From: Paraburkholderia polaris
GTDB taxonomy: Bacteria > Pseudomonadota > Gammaproteobacteria > Burkholderiales > Burkholderiaceae
Length of the DNA stretch: 64,000 bases
Assembly (NCBI RefSeq): GCF_012927345.1
Contig: NZ_JABBGJ010000029.1
Location: 1 to 64,000, forward strand
Direction: 5' to 3'
Shown piece by piece: positions 34,012 to 43,001 of this stretch (positions are counted from its first letter, which is position 1; every line of letters starts with the position of its first letter). Both the position numbers and the translations under genes were made by a program. Under the pieces are notes generated by a model that saw only the letters and a list, made by a program, of their open reading frames with translations, was not told the DNA's origin and did no database searches.

Positions 34012-36030
34012 TTAACCTCGGCTCCGGTATTGATTGACGGCCTGCAGGCTGGTGTTCAGATTCGGCAGCTCAACCGCGGCCGAGCCCGCATCCACCTGCT
34101 TGACCAGATCGACCACGGTCTGCGTTTTCTTCGACGTGTTGTCGAAGTAGCGCGTGAGCGCGGCCTGCGCCGCCTGCAAGTCGGACTTCAGCGTGGTCTG
34201 GTTGCGCGAGAGCAGCGCAAGCCGCGCCGACAGCAAACGCAGCTTCAGATTCTCGCGCACGAAGTAGCCTTGATCGGGCGTGACGAGCATGGCGTCGGCG
34301 TTGTCGATGCGGCGCACCTGCACGAGGCTGGTGAGCTGCTGGCCGATACCGGTCGTGACTTCACGCCACCAGACTTTCCAGCGCGGCTCGCCGGTGGCCG
34401 CGGCCACCTTCGCCGTGTCGGCCCAGGTGGCGGCCTTCGGCGTGGCGTGGGCAATCGGTGCTTCGCCGGAGAGCGGCAGGCTGTCGACCTGGTCGAGCGC
34501 GTTGTCGAGCTTGATCGCCATACCCGTCAGATCCGTTGAAGGCGCGGCCTTCAGCTTGTCGATGTCTTGCGCGATGGCCTTGCGCACGGAGACGGCCTGC
34601 GGGCTATCCGAGGCGGCAAGACGCGTGTCCGCGCTTTGCAGCGCGAACAGCGCGAGTTGCGTATTGCCGGTGAGCTGCAATTGCTGGCTCGCGGCCGACA
34701 GCATCTGGCCGACTTCAGCCATCGTCCAGTCGTCGCGATTGCGGGCAAGATCGGTGTATTGCTGTTGCAGCGCCTGCTGCGCGGTTTGCGCATCAGCGAG
34801 CTTGCCCTCGAGTTGCGCGACCTGCGAGTCGGATTGATGCACCGTGGCCAGTGCCTGATCGGTCTTGACGCGCAACTCGTTGGTTTGTGCGTCATTGGCC
34901 TGCTGGCGTTGCACGAGCTGCTGCTCGGTGCGCTCCACCTTGCGATTGAGCGCATAGCCGCCCACGCCCGCCGCGCAAGCGATGATCACGACGACAAACC
35001 ACAGCAGCGGTCCGCTCGCGCTGCGGCGCTTTTGCGCTTCGTAGGGCGTGAAGGGTGGATTCGGCGGCAACGCAGTGGTTGCGGCCGGCTGGGGTGAAGC
35101 GTTCGTGGATGCGTTCGTTTCAGTCATGCGTGATTTAGCCGGTGAATGAGCCGGGTTGGACGGTACCGGTTGAACAGCGGTCGGGACGGCGGCAAGCAAG
35201 GCGCGGGCAATGCGATCATCGCCCGCGCCGGACACCGTAATGCTATCAAAACCCAATGCCCGCGCGGTCTGCGCGATACGGGGATGCGGCGTGACCAGAT
35301 TGGCGCGCTGCAGCTGCGCGATTTCGTCGGCGGTCAGATGCTCTTGCGCAAGTTCATGCAAATTGCGCACACCTTCCGAACTGGTGAGCAGCCAGGCGTG
35401 CGGCTCGCCGGCAAGCAGTGCGTGCACACGCGCCCAGCCGCCGATCGACGGTTCCGGCACGAGGCGGCGATAGGCCGCAACCGTTTCGACTTCGGCGCCC
35501 GCTTCGCGCAAGCGGTCGGCGAGCCATTCGCGGCCGCCGTCGCCGCGCACGATCAGTACCCGCTTGCCTTCGAGGCTCGCCGCGCCGAGCGCCGTGTCGA
35601 TCGCCGCGAACAGGCCCTCGGAATCGAAGCGCCCCGTGTCGTCGTCGGGTACGGAGGACGGACTGATGACGTTGTACGCGGGCGCCGTGACGCCGTGGCG
35701 CGCCAGCGCCTGCACACTGCCCGGCCCGACTACGCCGACCGGCAGCGCGTGAGGCCAGATCGCATCGCGCCTGGCAAACGCGTGATCGACCGCATTGGGC
35801 GAGACGAACACGACCAATGCATAGCGTTCCAGAGAAGCCAGCGCTGCGCGCAATGGTGCTTCGTCGGTGACAGGCGCGATGTCGATTAGCGGAAAGTCGA
35901 GCACGGCGATGCCGGCCGCCTCGAGTTGCGCGATCAATTCCTTCGACTGACCGGCCGGTCGCGTAATCACGACCGTGAACGCCGCCTTGCCGACGGATGA
36001 GGATGCGTTGCCTGGGATATCGGCCGCCAT
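34012..36030 (-). CDS. hemDX: Fused uroporphyrinogen-III synthase / HemX membrane protein
   Basis: A 672-residue fusion. Residues 1–~290 are the HemD domain, which closes hydroxymethylbilane to uroporphyrinogen III: VVITRPAGQSKELI, VVFVSPNAVDHAF, VLIVRGDGGREWLADRL, AWLLTSSEGVRNL and LVTPHPRIAQTARALGF. From about residue 302 comes the HemX domain: a Pro-rich linker, a membrane helix (LLWFVVVIIACAAGVGGYAL), a long coiled coil rich in Gln, and a periplasmic helical domain. HemX proteins are often mislabelled as C-methyltransferases. The start ATG at 36030 shares one base with the hemC stop. An internal ATG at 35127 could allow HemX alone. Confidence 0.9.
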   Translation of the reverse strand: MAADIPGNASSSVGKAAFTVVITRPAGQSKELIAQLEAAGIAVLDFPLIDIAPVTDEAPLRAALASLERYALVVFVSPNAVDHAFARRDAIWPHALPVGVVGPGSVQALARHGVTAPAYNVISPSSVPDDDTGRFDSEGLFAAIDTALGAASLEGKRVLIVRGDGGREWLADRLREAGAEVETVAAYRRLVPEPSIGGWARVHALLAGEPHAWLLTSSEGVRNLHELAQEHLTADEIAQLQRANLVTPHPRIAQTARALGFDSITVSGAGDDRIARALLAAVPTAVQPVPSNPAHSPAKSRMTETNASTNASPQPAATTALPPNPPFTPYEAQKRRSASGPLLWFVVVIIACAAGVGGYALNRKVERTEQQLVQRQQANDAQTNELRVKTDQALATVHQSDSQVAQLEGKLADAQTAQQALQQQYTDLARNRDDWTMAEVGQMLSAASQQLQLTGNTQLALFALQSADTRLAASDSPQAVSVRKAIAQDIDKLKAAPSTDLTGMAIKLDNALDQVDSLPLSGEAPIAHATPKAATWADTAKVAAATGEPRWKVWWREVTTGIGQQLTSLVQVRRIDNADAMLVTPDQGYFVRENLKLRLLSARLALLSRNQTTLKSDLQAAQAALTRYFDNTSKKTQTVVDLVKQVDAGSAAVELPNLNTSLQAVNQYRSRG

Positions 36031-37046
36031 CACTCGCCGGTCGCCGCGCTGTCCGACACGCCGTCTGCTGACGCTGCCGCGGGACCGCTGGCCGTGCTCA
36101 GCGCACGGACGATTTCCATCGCACCTTGCTGTTCGAGCGCGCTCGCCACTTCCTGGCCGAGCGCAACAGCACGTTCGACGGTGGGCGCCGGCGCCGATGC
36201 CTGCGCGCTCAAAACACGCTGGCCGTCGGGCGTGGCAACGATGCCGCGCAGATGCAGCGCGCCGTCGTGCCAGCTCGCATAGGCTGCAAGCGGCACTTCG
36301 CAACTGCCGCCGAGCGCGCGCGACACCATCCGCTCCGCCTCGACCGCCGCTGCCGTATGTTCGTGATGCAGCGGCGCGAGCCATGCCGCGAGGTCCGCGC
36401 GATCGGCGCGAATCTCAATGCCGAGCGCGCCCTGACCGGCCGCGGGCAAGCTGTCTTCGGGATCGAGCAGCGCACGGATGCGCTCGCCGAGACCCAAACG
36501 CTTCAAACCGGCAGCCGCCAGAATGATCGCCGCGTAATCGCCGCGATCGAGTTTCGACAGGCGCGTGTCCAGATTGCCGCGCAACGGCCGCACTACGAGG
36601 TGCGGGTAACGCATGCGCAGCATGGCCTCACGGCGCAGGCTGGAGGTGCCGACCACGGCGCCGGCCGGCAGCGCGGCAAGCGAGTCGTAATCGTTGGACA
36701 CCAGCGCATCGCGCGGATCTTCGCGTTCCATGATGGTGGAGAGCGCAAAGCCCGCGGGCAATTCCATCGGCACGTCTTTGAGCGAGTGCACGGCCAGATC
36801 GGCGCGACCGTCGGCCAGTGCCGCTTCCAGTTCTTTGACGAAAAGGCCCTTACCACCAACCTTCGACAAAGTGCGATCGAGAATTTGATCGCCACGTGTC
36901 GTCATTCCGAGGATTTTTACGTCACAAGATGGATATAATTTGTGCAGCGCACATCGCACATGCTCCGCCTGCCACATGGCAAGGCGGCTTTCTCGCGACG
37001 CAATCACAAGCGTGTGGGGTGGCGCAGAAAACGTCTCGGTGTTCAT
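36030..37046 (-). CDS. hemC: Hydroxymethylbilane synthase (porphobilinogen deaminase)
   Basis: A 338-residue enzyme that joins four porphobilinogen molecules to hydroxymethylbilane. The dipyrromethane cofactor Cys is in GGSCEVPLAAYA; the catalytic Asp region is FVKELEAALADGRADLAVHSLKDVP, and the Arg-rich substrate site TSSLRREAMLR and RGNLDTRLSKLD are present. The start at 37046 gives MNTETFSAPPHTLVIASRESRLAMWQ, matching the family. First gene of the heme operon, translationally coupled to hemDX. Confidence 0.96.
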   Translation of the reverse strand: MNTETFSAPPHTLVIASRESRLAMWQAEHVRCALHKLYPSCDVKILGMTTRGDQILDRTLSKVGGKGLFVKELEAALADGRADLAVHSLKDVPMELPAGFALSTIMEREDPRDALVSNDYDSLAALPAGAVVGTSSLRREAMLRMRYPHLVVRPLRGNLDTRLSKLDRGDYAAIILAAAGLKRLGLGERIRALLDPEDSLPAAGQGALGIEIRADRADLAAWLAPLHHEHTAAAVEAERMVSRALGGSCEVPLAAYASWHDGALHLRGIVATPDGQRVLSAQASAPAPTVERAVALGQEVASALEQQGAMEIVRALSTASGPAAASADGVSDSAATGE

Positions 37047-37463
37047 TAGCTTGCTGATCGAATGACGGGATGTAATAACAATCAATGTTAGCACGCGTCC
37101 TTATGTCTCAAGGCATAGCGGAGCGCCGTGCCGGCGCGGTATCGATGGAGGAGACGGGCCTCGCTCAGCGCGCGCCTGCCTCATCCCAGCCTGTTCAAGC
37201 ACGGTCGTTCGCGCACCGGGGCGCGGCATGCGGGATGATGCAATGCGGCGCAACGTGCCTCGCGTGCCTATCGTGCATGCAATGCACGTCATGCACCTCA
37301 AGCGCTTTGTGCAAATGCATGCGCAGCCACCCTCTCCGGCTTATTGCCATCGGTGCATACCGCTTTGTGCTGGTTCCGTGCAGTTCCCGTTGCAACTCAT
37401 AGTGCAGTTCCGCAGTAGCAGTTCATCACTCAACAGACCCTGGCTTCCCTGAGGAAACCCATC
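37047..37463. other. Divergent hemC/ppc region with TGCA-rich tract
   Basis: About 417 bases. It contains a cluster of overlapping TGCATGC/ATGCA/GTGCAT words (37200–37330) that give spurious Cys-rich frames on both strands. An AT-rich patch near 37055–37090 may hold the hemC promoter. GAGG at 37451–37454 serves the ppc GTG start. No gene supported. Confidence 0.4.
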
Positions 37464-40400
37464 GTGACGTCTTCCGGATCGGCGCGCCCTGCCCGCCGCA
37501 ACACTGCATCGCCCAACGCTCAAGCGGCCGACGCCGCCGCGGCGTCCGCCGCTTCTGCCTCCGCCGTAACGGCTGCCCAGTCCACACCGGCCAAACGCGC
37601 CGGCAAAGCGGCCAGGACAGCCCAGGCCGCTAACGTCGCCAAAGCCGCCAAGTCCACCAAAACCTCCGCGCCGAAGAAGGCGGACAAGGCAGTGAAGGCC
37701 GTCAAGGCAGATAAGGCAACGCAAGCCGCGAACGCCGCCCAGGCGCTGAAACCGGCCAAAGCCAGGTCCCCGAAGATCAAGGTCGCCGTGAGCGAAGCCG
37801 CGGCGCAAGCCGCTAAAGCGCCCAAGCTGCAAGCCGTTTCGCAGGATACGATCGTGCCCGCGTCGAAAAGCAGCGGCCGCACGCGTGAGGACAAGGACCA
37901 TCCGCTGTTTCAGGACATCCGCTATCTGGGACGCCTGCTCGGCGACGTGCTGCGCGAACAGGAAGGCGACGCGGTGTTCGACGTCGTGGAGACGATCCGC
38001 CAGACCGCCGTGCGTTTTCGCCGCGAGGACGACAGTGCCGCCGCGCAGACACTCGACAAGAAACTGCGAACGCTCAGCCCGGAACAAACGGTCAGCGTGG
38101 TACGCGCGTTCAGCTACTTCTCGCATCTTGCCAATATCGCTGAAGACCGCCACCGCAATCGCCGTCACCGGATTCACGCGCTCGCCGGCTCGACCTCGCA
38201 ACCGGGCACCATGGCGCATGCGCTCGAACGGCTGGTCGAGGCGGGCGCCGCCGCGACGCCGGTGCTGCAACAGTTCTTCAACGACGCGCTGATCGTGCCG
38301 GTCCTGACCGCGCACCCTACCGAGGTGCAGCGCAAGAGCATTCTCGACGCGCAGCATGATGTCGCGCGCCTGCTGGCCGAACGCGATCAGGAATTGACCA
38401 ACCGCGAACGCGCGCATAACGAAGCCATGCTGCGTGCAAGCGTCACGTCGCTCTGGCAAACGCGGATGCTGCGCGACTCGCGCCTGACGGTGGGCGATGA
38501 AATCGAAAACGCGCTGTCGTATTACCGCGCGACCTTCCTCGAAGAAATTCCGGCGCTCTACGCCGACATCGAACAAGCGCTCGCCGAGCACGGCCTCGCT
38601 GCGCGCCTGCCGCCGTTCCTCCAGATGGGCAGCTGGATCGGCGGCGATCGTGACGGCAATCCAAACGTCACGGCCGAAACGCTCGAACACGCGATCACCC
38701 GCCAGGCCGCGGTGATCTTCGAACACTATATGGAGCAGGTGCACAAGTTGGGCGCCGAATTGTCGGTGTCGAACCTGCTGGCCGGCGCAAGCGACGCGTT
38801 GAAAGAACTCGCGGCAGCCTCGCCCGACCAGTCGCCGCACCGTACCGACGAACCGTATCGCCGTGCCTTGATCGGCATGTACACGCGGCTCGCGGCAAGT
38901 GCGCGCGTGCGTCTCGGTGAAGGCAGCGTGCCGGTGCGCAGCGCGGGCCGCGGCGTGGCGCCGGTGCGCGCCAAACCGTATGACGACGCCGCCGAATTCG
39001 TGCGCGACCTGCATGTGCTGATCGATTCGCTCGCCGAGCATCATGGCGCGCCGCTCGCGGCACCGCGCCTGTCGCCGCTCGCGCGCGCCGCCGAAGTGTT
39101 CGGCTTCCATCTGGCAAGTATCGACTTGCGCCAGAGCTCCGACATCCATGAAGCGGTGATCGCCGAGTTGCTGAAACGCGCGGGCGTCGAAGAAGACTAC
39201 GCGTCGCTCTCCGAAGAAGACAAACTCAAGGTGCTGCTCGCCGAACTCGCACAGCCGCGCGCGTTGCGTCTGCCCTACGCCGAGTACTCCGATCTAGTGA
39301 AGAGCGAGCTCGGCGTGCTCGAAGAAGCCCGCGTCACGCGCGAGAAGTTCGGCGCGCGCGCGGTGCGCAACTACATCATTTCGCACACGGAGACCGTCAG
39401 CGATCTGGTCGAAGTGATGTTGCTGCAAAAGGAAACCGGCCTGCTGCACGGACGTCTGGGCGACGCGAACGATCCGGCGAAAGCGGACTTGATGGTGATC
39501 CCGCTGTTCGAGACGATCCCCGACTTGCGCAACGCGCCGCACATCATGCGCGATCTGATCGCACTGCCGGGCGTGGATGCACTGATCGAACATCAGGGCA
39601 ACGAGCAGGAAGTGATGCTCGGCTATTCGGACAGCAACAAGGACGGCGGCTTCCTGACGTCGAACTGGGAGCTATATCGCGCCGAGCTTGCGTTGGTGTC
39701 GCTCTTCAATCAACGCGGCGTGACCCTGCGCCTGTTCCATGGACGCGGCGGCACGGTTGGCCGCGGCGGTGGTCCGACTTATCAGGCGATTCTGTCGCAG
39801 CCGCCGGGCACCGTCGACGGCCAGATCCGCTTGACCGAGCAAGGCGAAGTGATCGCCAGCAAGTTCGGCAACCCGGAAATCGGCCGGCGCAATCTGGAAA
39901 CGGTGGTGGCCGCGACGCTCGAAGCATCGTTGCTGCCGCACGGCATGGCGCCCGCGCAACTGCCCGCCTTCGAAGAGACGATGCAGCAATTGTCCGACGC
40001 GGCGATGGCGTCGTATCGCGCGCTGGTCTACGAAACACCGGGCTTCAAGGAGTATTTCTTCGAGTCGACGCCGATCTCGGAGATCGCCGAGTTGAACATC
40101 GGCAGCCGTCCGGCTTCGCGCAAATTGCAGGACCCGAAGCAACGCAAGATCGAAGATCTGCGCGCGATTCCGTGGGGCTTCTCATGGGGCCAATGCCGTT
40201 TGCTGCTGACCGGCTGGTACGGTTTCGGCAGCGCGGTGGCCGCGCATCTGGACAGCGCGCCGAGCGATGCCGAGCGCACCCGCCGTCTTGCGCTGCTCAA
40301 GAAGATGCACAAGACCTGGCCGTTCTTCTCGAACCTGCTCTCCAACATGGACATGGTGCTGGCGAAGACCGACCTCGCGGTGGCCTCGCGCTACGCGCAA

Positions 40401-40688
40401 CTGGTGTCGGACAAGAAGCTGCGCAAGCACGTGTTCGAGCGGATCGTCGCGGAATGGGAGCGTACGTCGAAGGTTTTATCGGAAATCACCGGCAAGAGCG
40501 AACGGCTCGCGGAGAATCCGTTACTCGCGCGTTCGATCAAGAACCGCTTCCCGTATCTCGACCCGCTCAATCACTTGCAGGTGGAGTTGCTCAAGCGTCA
40601 CCGCGCGGGCGATACCAACGCGCGCGTGCGGCGCGGGATTCATTTGAGCATCAACGGGATTGCGGCTGGGCTGCGTAATACCGGCTAG
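37464..40688 (+). CDS. ppc: Phosphoenolpyruvate carboxylase with long Ala/Lys-rich N-terminal extension
   Basis: A 1074-residue enzyme that carboxylates phosphoenolpyruvate to oxaloacetate to refill the TCA cycle. Catalytic motifs are intact: the His in VLTAHPTEVQRKS, GYSDSNKDGG, and the glycine-rich FHGRGGTVGRGGGP with its essential Arg; the C-terminus ends GIAAGLRNTG. The conserved body starts at about residue 145 (DHPLFQDIRYLGRLLGDVL). Residues 1–143 are low complexity, mostly Ala, Lys, Thr and Ser with AKAAK/KADKAVKAVKAD runs reminiscent of histone-H1-like or PhaF tails. The start is GTG, chosen for the upstream GAGG; an internal start cannot be excluded, since no Met lies between residue 1 and the body. 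Confidence 0.95.
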   Translation: MTSSGSARPARRNTASPNAQAADAAAASAASASAVTAAQSTPAKRAGKAARTAQAANVAKAAKSTKTSAPKKADKAVKAVKADKATQAANAAQALKPAKARSPKIKVAVSEAAAQAAKAPKLQAVSQDTIVPASKSSGRTREDKDHPLFQDIRYLGRLLGDVLREQEGDAVFDVVETIRQTAVRFRREDDSAAAQTLDKKLRTLSPEQTVSVVRAFSYFSHLANIAEDRHRNRRHRIHALAGSTSQPGTMAHALERLVEAGAAATPVLQQFFNDALIVPVLTAHPTEVQRKSILDAQHDVARLLAERDQELTNRERAHNEAMLRASVTSLWQTRMLRDSRLTVGDEIENALSYYRATFLEEIPALYADIEQALAEHGLAARLPPFLQMGSWIGGDRDGNPNVTAETLEHAITRQAAVIFEHYMEQVHKLGAELSVSNLLAGASDALKELAAASPDQSPHRTDEPYRRALIGMYTRLAASARVRLGEGSVPVRSAGRGVAPVRAKPYDDAAEFVRDLHVLIDSLAEHHGAPLAAPRLSPLARAAEVFGFHLASIDLRQSSDIHEAVIAELLKRAGVEEDYASLSEEDKLKVLLAELAQPRALRLPYAEYSDLVKSELGVLEEARVTREKFGARAVRNYIISHTETVSDLVEVMLLQKETGLLHGRLGDANDPAKADLMVIPLFETIPDLRNAPHIMRDLIALPGVDALIEHQGNEQEVMLGYSDSNKDGGFLTSNWELYRAELALVSLFNQRGVTLRLFHGRGGTVGRGGGPTYQAILSQPPGTVDGQIRLTEQGEVIASKFGNPEIGRRNLETVVAATLEASLLPHGMAPAQLPAFEETMQQLSDAAMASYRALVYETPGFKEYFFESTPISEIAELNIGSRPASRKLQDPKQRKIEDLRAIPWGFSWGQCRLLLTGWYGFGSAVAAHLDSAPSDAERTRRLALLKKMHKTWPFFSNLLSNMDMVLAKTDLAVASRYAQLVSDKKLRKHVFERIVAEWERTSKVLSEITGKSERLAENPLLARSIKNRFPYLDPLNHLQVELLKRHRAGDTNARVRRGIHLSINGIAAGLRNTG

Positions 40689-40729
40689 TCGAGCCAGACC
40701 AGGCGGGTGGGTTACATCACCCGGCCTAA

Positions 40730-40754
40730 CAAGCGGCCTCTTTAGAACCGCTTG
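40730..40754 (+). terminator. Hairpin downstream of ppc
   Basis: Stem CAAGCGG (40730–40736) with CCGCTTG (40748–40754), 11-base loop. Followed by A residues on the plus strand, so the T-run is on the minus strand and it may instead end the minus-strand gene at 40776. Confidence 0.5.
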
Positions 40755-40760
40755 AAAAAC

Positions 40761-40797
40761 GAAGCCGAGCGCGGATCAGTTAGCCGTGCTCGGCTTC
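40761..40797. terminator. Inverted repeat at the ppc / secreted protein junction
   Basis: Perfect 10-bp stem GAAGCCGAGC (40761–40770) and GCTCGGCTTC (40788–40797). It includes the stop codon of the minus-strand gene and lies 72 bases beyond the ppc stop. A plausible shared terminator, though without a strong T-run. Confidence 0.5.
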
Positions 40798-41108
40798 GGC
40801 ATTTCTGGCACGGGAATGTTGAATTCGAGCGGCGGCTCTCGCCATGCTTCAACCCGCTTGTCGCGCTCCGTACGTTCTGACTGAACGCGCGCGTCAAGGT
40901 CGCGGCGCGCTTGCCGTGACATGTTCACATTGGAACCGGGCGTGGTAATGCCGATCGGCCCACTGGTTGAGTCAGGCATGACCGGATCAGACGAAAGTGC
41001 GCGCGGCAACGTCGTGTAGGGATTGCCGGAATAGGCCGGATTGCCCTGCGCCGACGTAGTGCCAGGCAACGCAACTGTCGCCGCCACAAGAAAGATCAGC
41101 CGTTGCAT
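40776..41108 (-). CDS. Small secreted protein of unknown function
   Basis: A 110-residue protein with an N-terminal signal peptide (MQRLIFLVAATVALPGTTSAQG, likely cleavage after TSA) and a Pro/Ser-rich mature part containing a basic-acidic helical stretch (SRQARRDLDARVQSERTERDKRVEAWREPP). The ATG at 41108 is preferred because GGAGG lies 7 bases upstream; the ATG two codons earlier is only 2 bases from that site. No domain recognised. Convergent with ppc. Confidence 0.65.
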   Translation of the reverse strand: MQRLIFLVAATVALPGTTSAQGNPAYSGNPYTTLPRALSSDPVMPDSTSGPIGITTPGSNVNMSRQARRDLDARVQSERTERDKRVEAWREPPLEFNIPVPEMPKPSTAN

Positions 41109-41198
41109 CTGCATACCTCCGAATTGCTTAGCAATCCGCAGCGTAGCACGCAGATGCGCCGCAGCTTTTCTGAAATCAAGCACCCGTGTCGTTCGGTC

Positions 41199-41215
41199 GC
41201 ATCGGCGCCCGATGC
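41199..41215. repeat. Compact perfect hairpin downstream of the methyltransferase gene
   Basis: GCATCGG, three bases, CCGATGC: a 7-bp stem beginning 45 bases beyond the methyltransferase stop. No T-run on either strand, so a terminator role is uncertain. Confidence 0.4.
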
Positions 41216-41260
41216 GTCGACGCCCGCCGCACGGGCGCCCCCAATCATTTCCGGACAGGC

Positions 41261-42013
41261 TTATTGCGCCTCGACCATCAGCGCATCGAGCTTGAACGAG
41301 CCGTCTTCCTGCACGTCGAAATACTCGCGGACCTCATCGGGCGAATTGCTCCACAGCGAGCGAATCGCCACCACGCGCGGCTCTGGCGTGCGCATGCGCG
41401 CCACCCAGGAGCTGAACTCGATCGCGATACGCCAACGCTCGCGAATCGATGCCTTGAAACCGGCCGCTTCGAAGAACGCGATCCATTCGTCAGCGCGGTA
41501 GTCACGGATATGCGAGCCGTCGCGCAACACTTCCACCGCCTGAATATGCGTGTCGAGCAGCGGATGATCGGCGCCGGCGATGTCGATGAACAGCACCTTG
41601 CCGCCCGGCTTCAACACGCGCCGCACTTCGGCGAGCGCGAGCGGCACGTCATGCCAGTGATGCGCGCTCATCCGGCTGATGATCCAGTCGAACGAATGAT
41701 CGTCGAACGGCAGCGTCTCGGCGGCGCCCTGTTGCGTGCGAATGTTGGCGAGGCCGCGATCCTTTGCCGCGCCTTCGACCGTCGCCAGCATCTGCGGCGC
41801 GATGTCGTACGCGATCACTTCTTTTGCATGCGGCGCCACCGCGAAACTCGCGTGGCCCGCGCCACAGCCCATGTCGAGCACCGTTGCGTCCGGCGTCGCG
41901 GCGATCGATTCGGCCAGCGTCTGCAGATCGGCGCCGGTGGCATGCGTCTGACTCGTCAAATACGCGGCGGCGGTCGAGCCGAAGGCGTCGGCGACCTGAT
42001 CGTGATGCTTCAT
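41261..42013 (-). CDS. Class I SAM-dependent methyltransferase (UbiE/Methyltransf_11 type)
   Basis: A 250-residue methyltransferase. Motif I VLDMGCGAGHASFAVA binds S-adenosylmethionine, the acidic residue ending the next strand is in VIAYDIAPQML, motif II is TLPFDDHSFDWIISRMSAHHW, and motif III VRRVLKPGGKVLFIDIAG. The substrate is unknown. The start at 42013 has GGAG 6 bases upstream. It is divergent from an XRE-type regulator, with a good promoter and an inverted repeat between them, so repression by that regulator is likely. Confidence 0.9.
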   Translation of the reverse strand: MKHHDQVADAFGSTAAAYLTSQTHATGADLQTLAESIAATPDATVLDMGCGAGHASFAVAPHAKEVIAYDIAPQMLATVEGAAKDRGLANIRTQQGAAETLPFDDHSFDWIISRMSAHHWHDVPLALAEVRRVLKPGGKVLFIDIAGADHPLLDTHIQAVEVLRDGSHIRDYRADEWIAFFEAAGFKASIRERWRIAIEFSSWVARMRTPEPRVVAIRSLWSNSPDEVREYFDVQEDGSFKLDALMVEAQ

Positions 42014-42083
42014 GGGAGGCTCCGATTGTCTATGTGGGGTTGGCCCGGGTGGGTCTGGACGGCGCAGCGCCGTTCCAGCCGTT

Positions 42084-42112
42084 ACAATAGAGCCCGCCGT
42101 GTACCAGTACAA
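42084..42112 (-). promoter_or_regulatory. Sigma-70-type promoter for the methyltransferase gene
   Basis: On the minus strand: -35 TTGTAC (42107–42112), 17-base spacer, -10 TATTGT (42084–42089). Transcription would start near 42077, about 64 bases before the ATG. Confidence 0.6.
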
Positions 42113-42132
42113 GTTAAGCAATTATTCTGGTA
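42102..42132. promoter_or_regulatory. Candidate operator for the XRE-type regulator
   Basis: Inverted repeat TACCAG (42102–42107) and CTGGTA (42127–42132) centred in the divergent region. Its left half overlaps the -35 box of the methyltransferase promoter, so binding there would block transcription. Confidence 0.45.
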
Positions 42133-42188
42133 TCGGAAACACCACCCCGACACCACCCCAACACCCTTCCAAGCGCTGCCCGATAAGA

Positions 42189-43001
42189 ATGACCACGCCG
42201 TCCTCCGCCGACACCCCGCCGCCGCTCGACGCCACGCCCGCCCGCGCACTTGGCGATTTCATCCGCGCGCACCGCGAACGCCTCTCGCCGCAAGCGCTCG
42301 GCCTGCCGCCCGGTCCGCGCCGCCGCACGCCCGGCTTGCGGCGCGAAGAAGTCGCGCAGTTGTGCGGCGTGAGCCCGACCTGGTACACGTGGATCGAACA
42401 GGGCCGCCCGGTCTCCGCCTCCGCCGAGGCGCTGGCGCGGATCGCCGTCGCGCTGCAACTGTCGCGCGCCGAGCGGGCCTATCTGTTCGAACTGGCCGCG
42501 CAGCGCGACCCGGCCGAGCCCGATCCGGCCGCCGCCGACGCGCCCGCTACCCTGCTCGAAACCGTGCAACTCGTGAACGCACCGGCTTACGTGCTCGACC
42601 GGCAGTGGAACGCGCTCGCCTGGAACGAGCGCGCCGCCGACCTGTTCGTCGGCTGGCTGGACGGCGCGCATGACCGCAATCTGCTGCGCTACACCTTCAC
42701 CGAACCGGCCGCGCGCGAGCTGATCGTCGACTGGGAAACCCGCGCGCGGCGCCTCGCCGCCGAATTCCGCGCCGACTCGATTCGCCATCTGAACGACGCG
42801 CCCACCCGCGGGCTGATTGACTCACTCACAGCCGCAAGTGACGAATTTGCACGTTTCTGGGCGTCGCAGGATGTGGGCGGTCGTGAAGGCGGCCGGCGTG
42901 AGTTCAACCATCCGCGCGACGGCCGCATCGTCTACGACCAGATCACCTTCAAACCCGCGCATCGCGAGGATCTGAAGCTGGTGGTGCTGGTGCGGGAATA
43001 A
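42189..43001 (+). CDS. XRE-family regulator with MmyB-like ligand-binding domain
   Basis: A 270-residue protein. An N-terminal helix-turn-helix (about residues 15–90: LGDFIRAHRERLSP, RRTPGLRREEVAQLCGVSPTWYTWIEQGR) is followed by a PAS-like MmyB domain (about 120–265: LVNAPAYVLDRQWNALAWNERAADLF, then RHLNDAP and RIVYDQITFKPA). Members of this family are common in actinobacteria and Burkholderia and usually repress a divergent metabolic gene; here that is the methyltransferase. The start at 42189 was chosen as the first ATG beyond the promoter region; no strong Shine-Dalgarno sequence (only GATAAGA). Confidence 0.9.
   Translation: MTTPSSADTPPPLDATPARALGDFIRAHRERLSPQALGLPPGPRRRTPGLRREEVAQLCGVSPTWYTWIEQGRPVSASAEALARIAVALQLSRAERAYLFELAAQRDPAEPDPAAADAPATLLETVQLVNAPAYVLDRQWNALAWNERAADLFVGWLDGAHDRNLLRYTFTEPAARELIVDWETRARRLAAEFRADSIRHLNDAPTRGLIDSLTAASDEFARFWASQDVGGREGGRREFNHPRDGRIVYDQITFKPAHREDLKLVVLVRE

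Noticed and set aside
34012..35127. HemX half as a uroporphyrinogen-III C-methyltransferase
   Set aside because: No SAM-binding methyltransferase motifs; it is a single-helix coiled-coil protein, and that common label is a known misannotation.
37085..37402. Cys-rich 105-codon frame (CGMMQCGATCLACLSCMQC)
   Set aside because: The Cys clusters come from TGCA-rich repeated words, which give Cys-rich frames on both strands; no ribosome binding site or supporting neighbour.
37341..39149. 602-codon open frame antisense to ppc
   Set aside because: Gly/Arg-rich low-complexity translation produced by the complement of Ala/Lys codons; no start signal and no recognisable motif.
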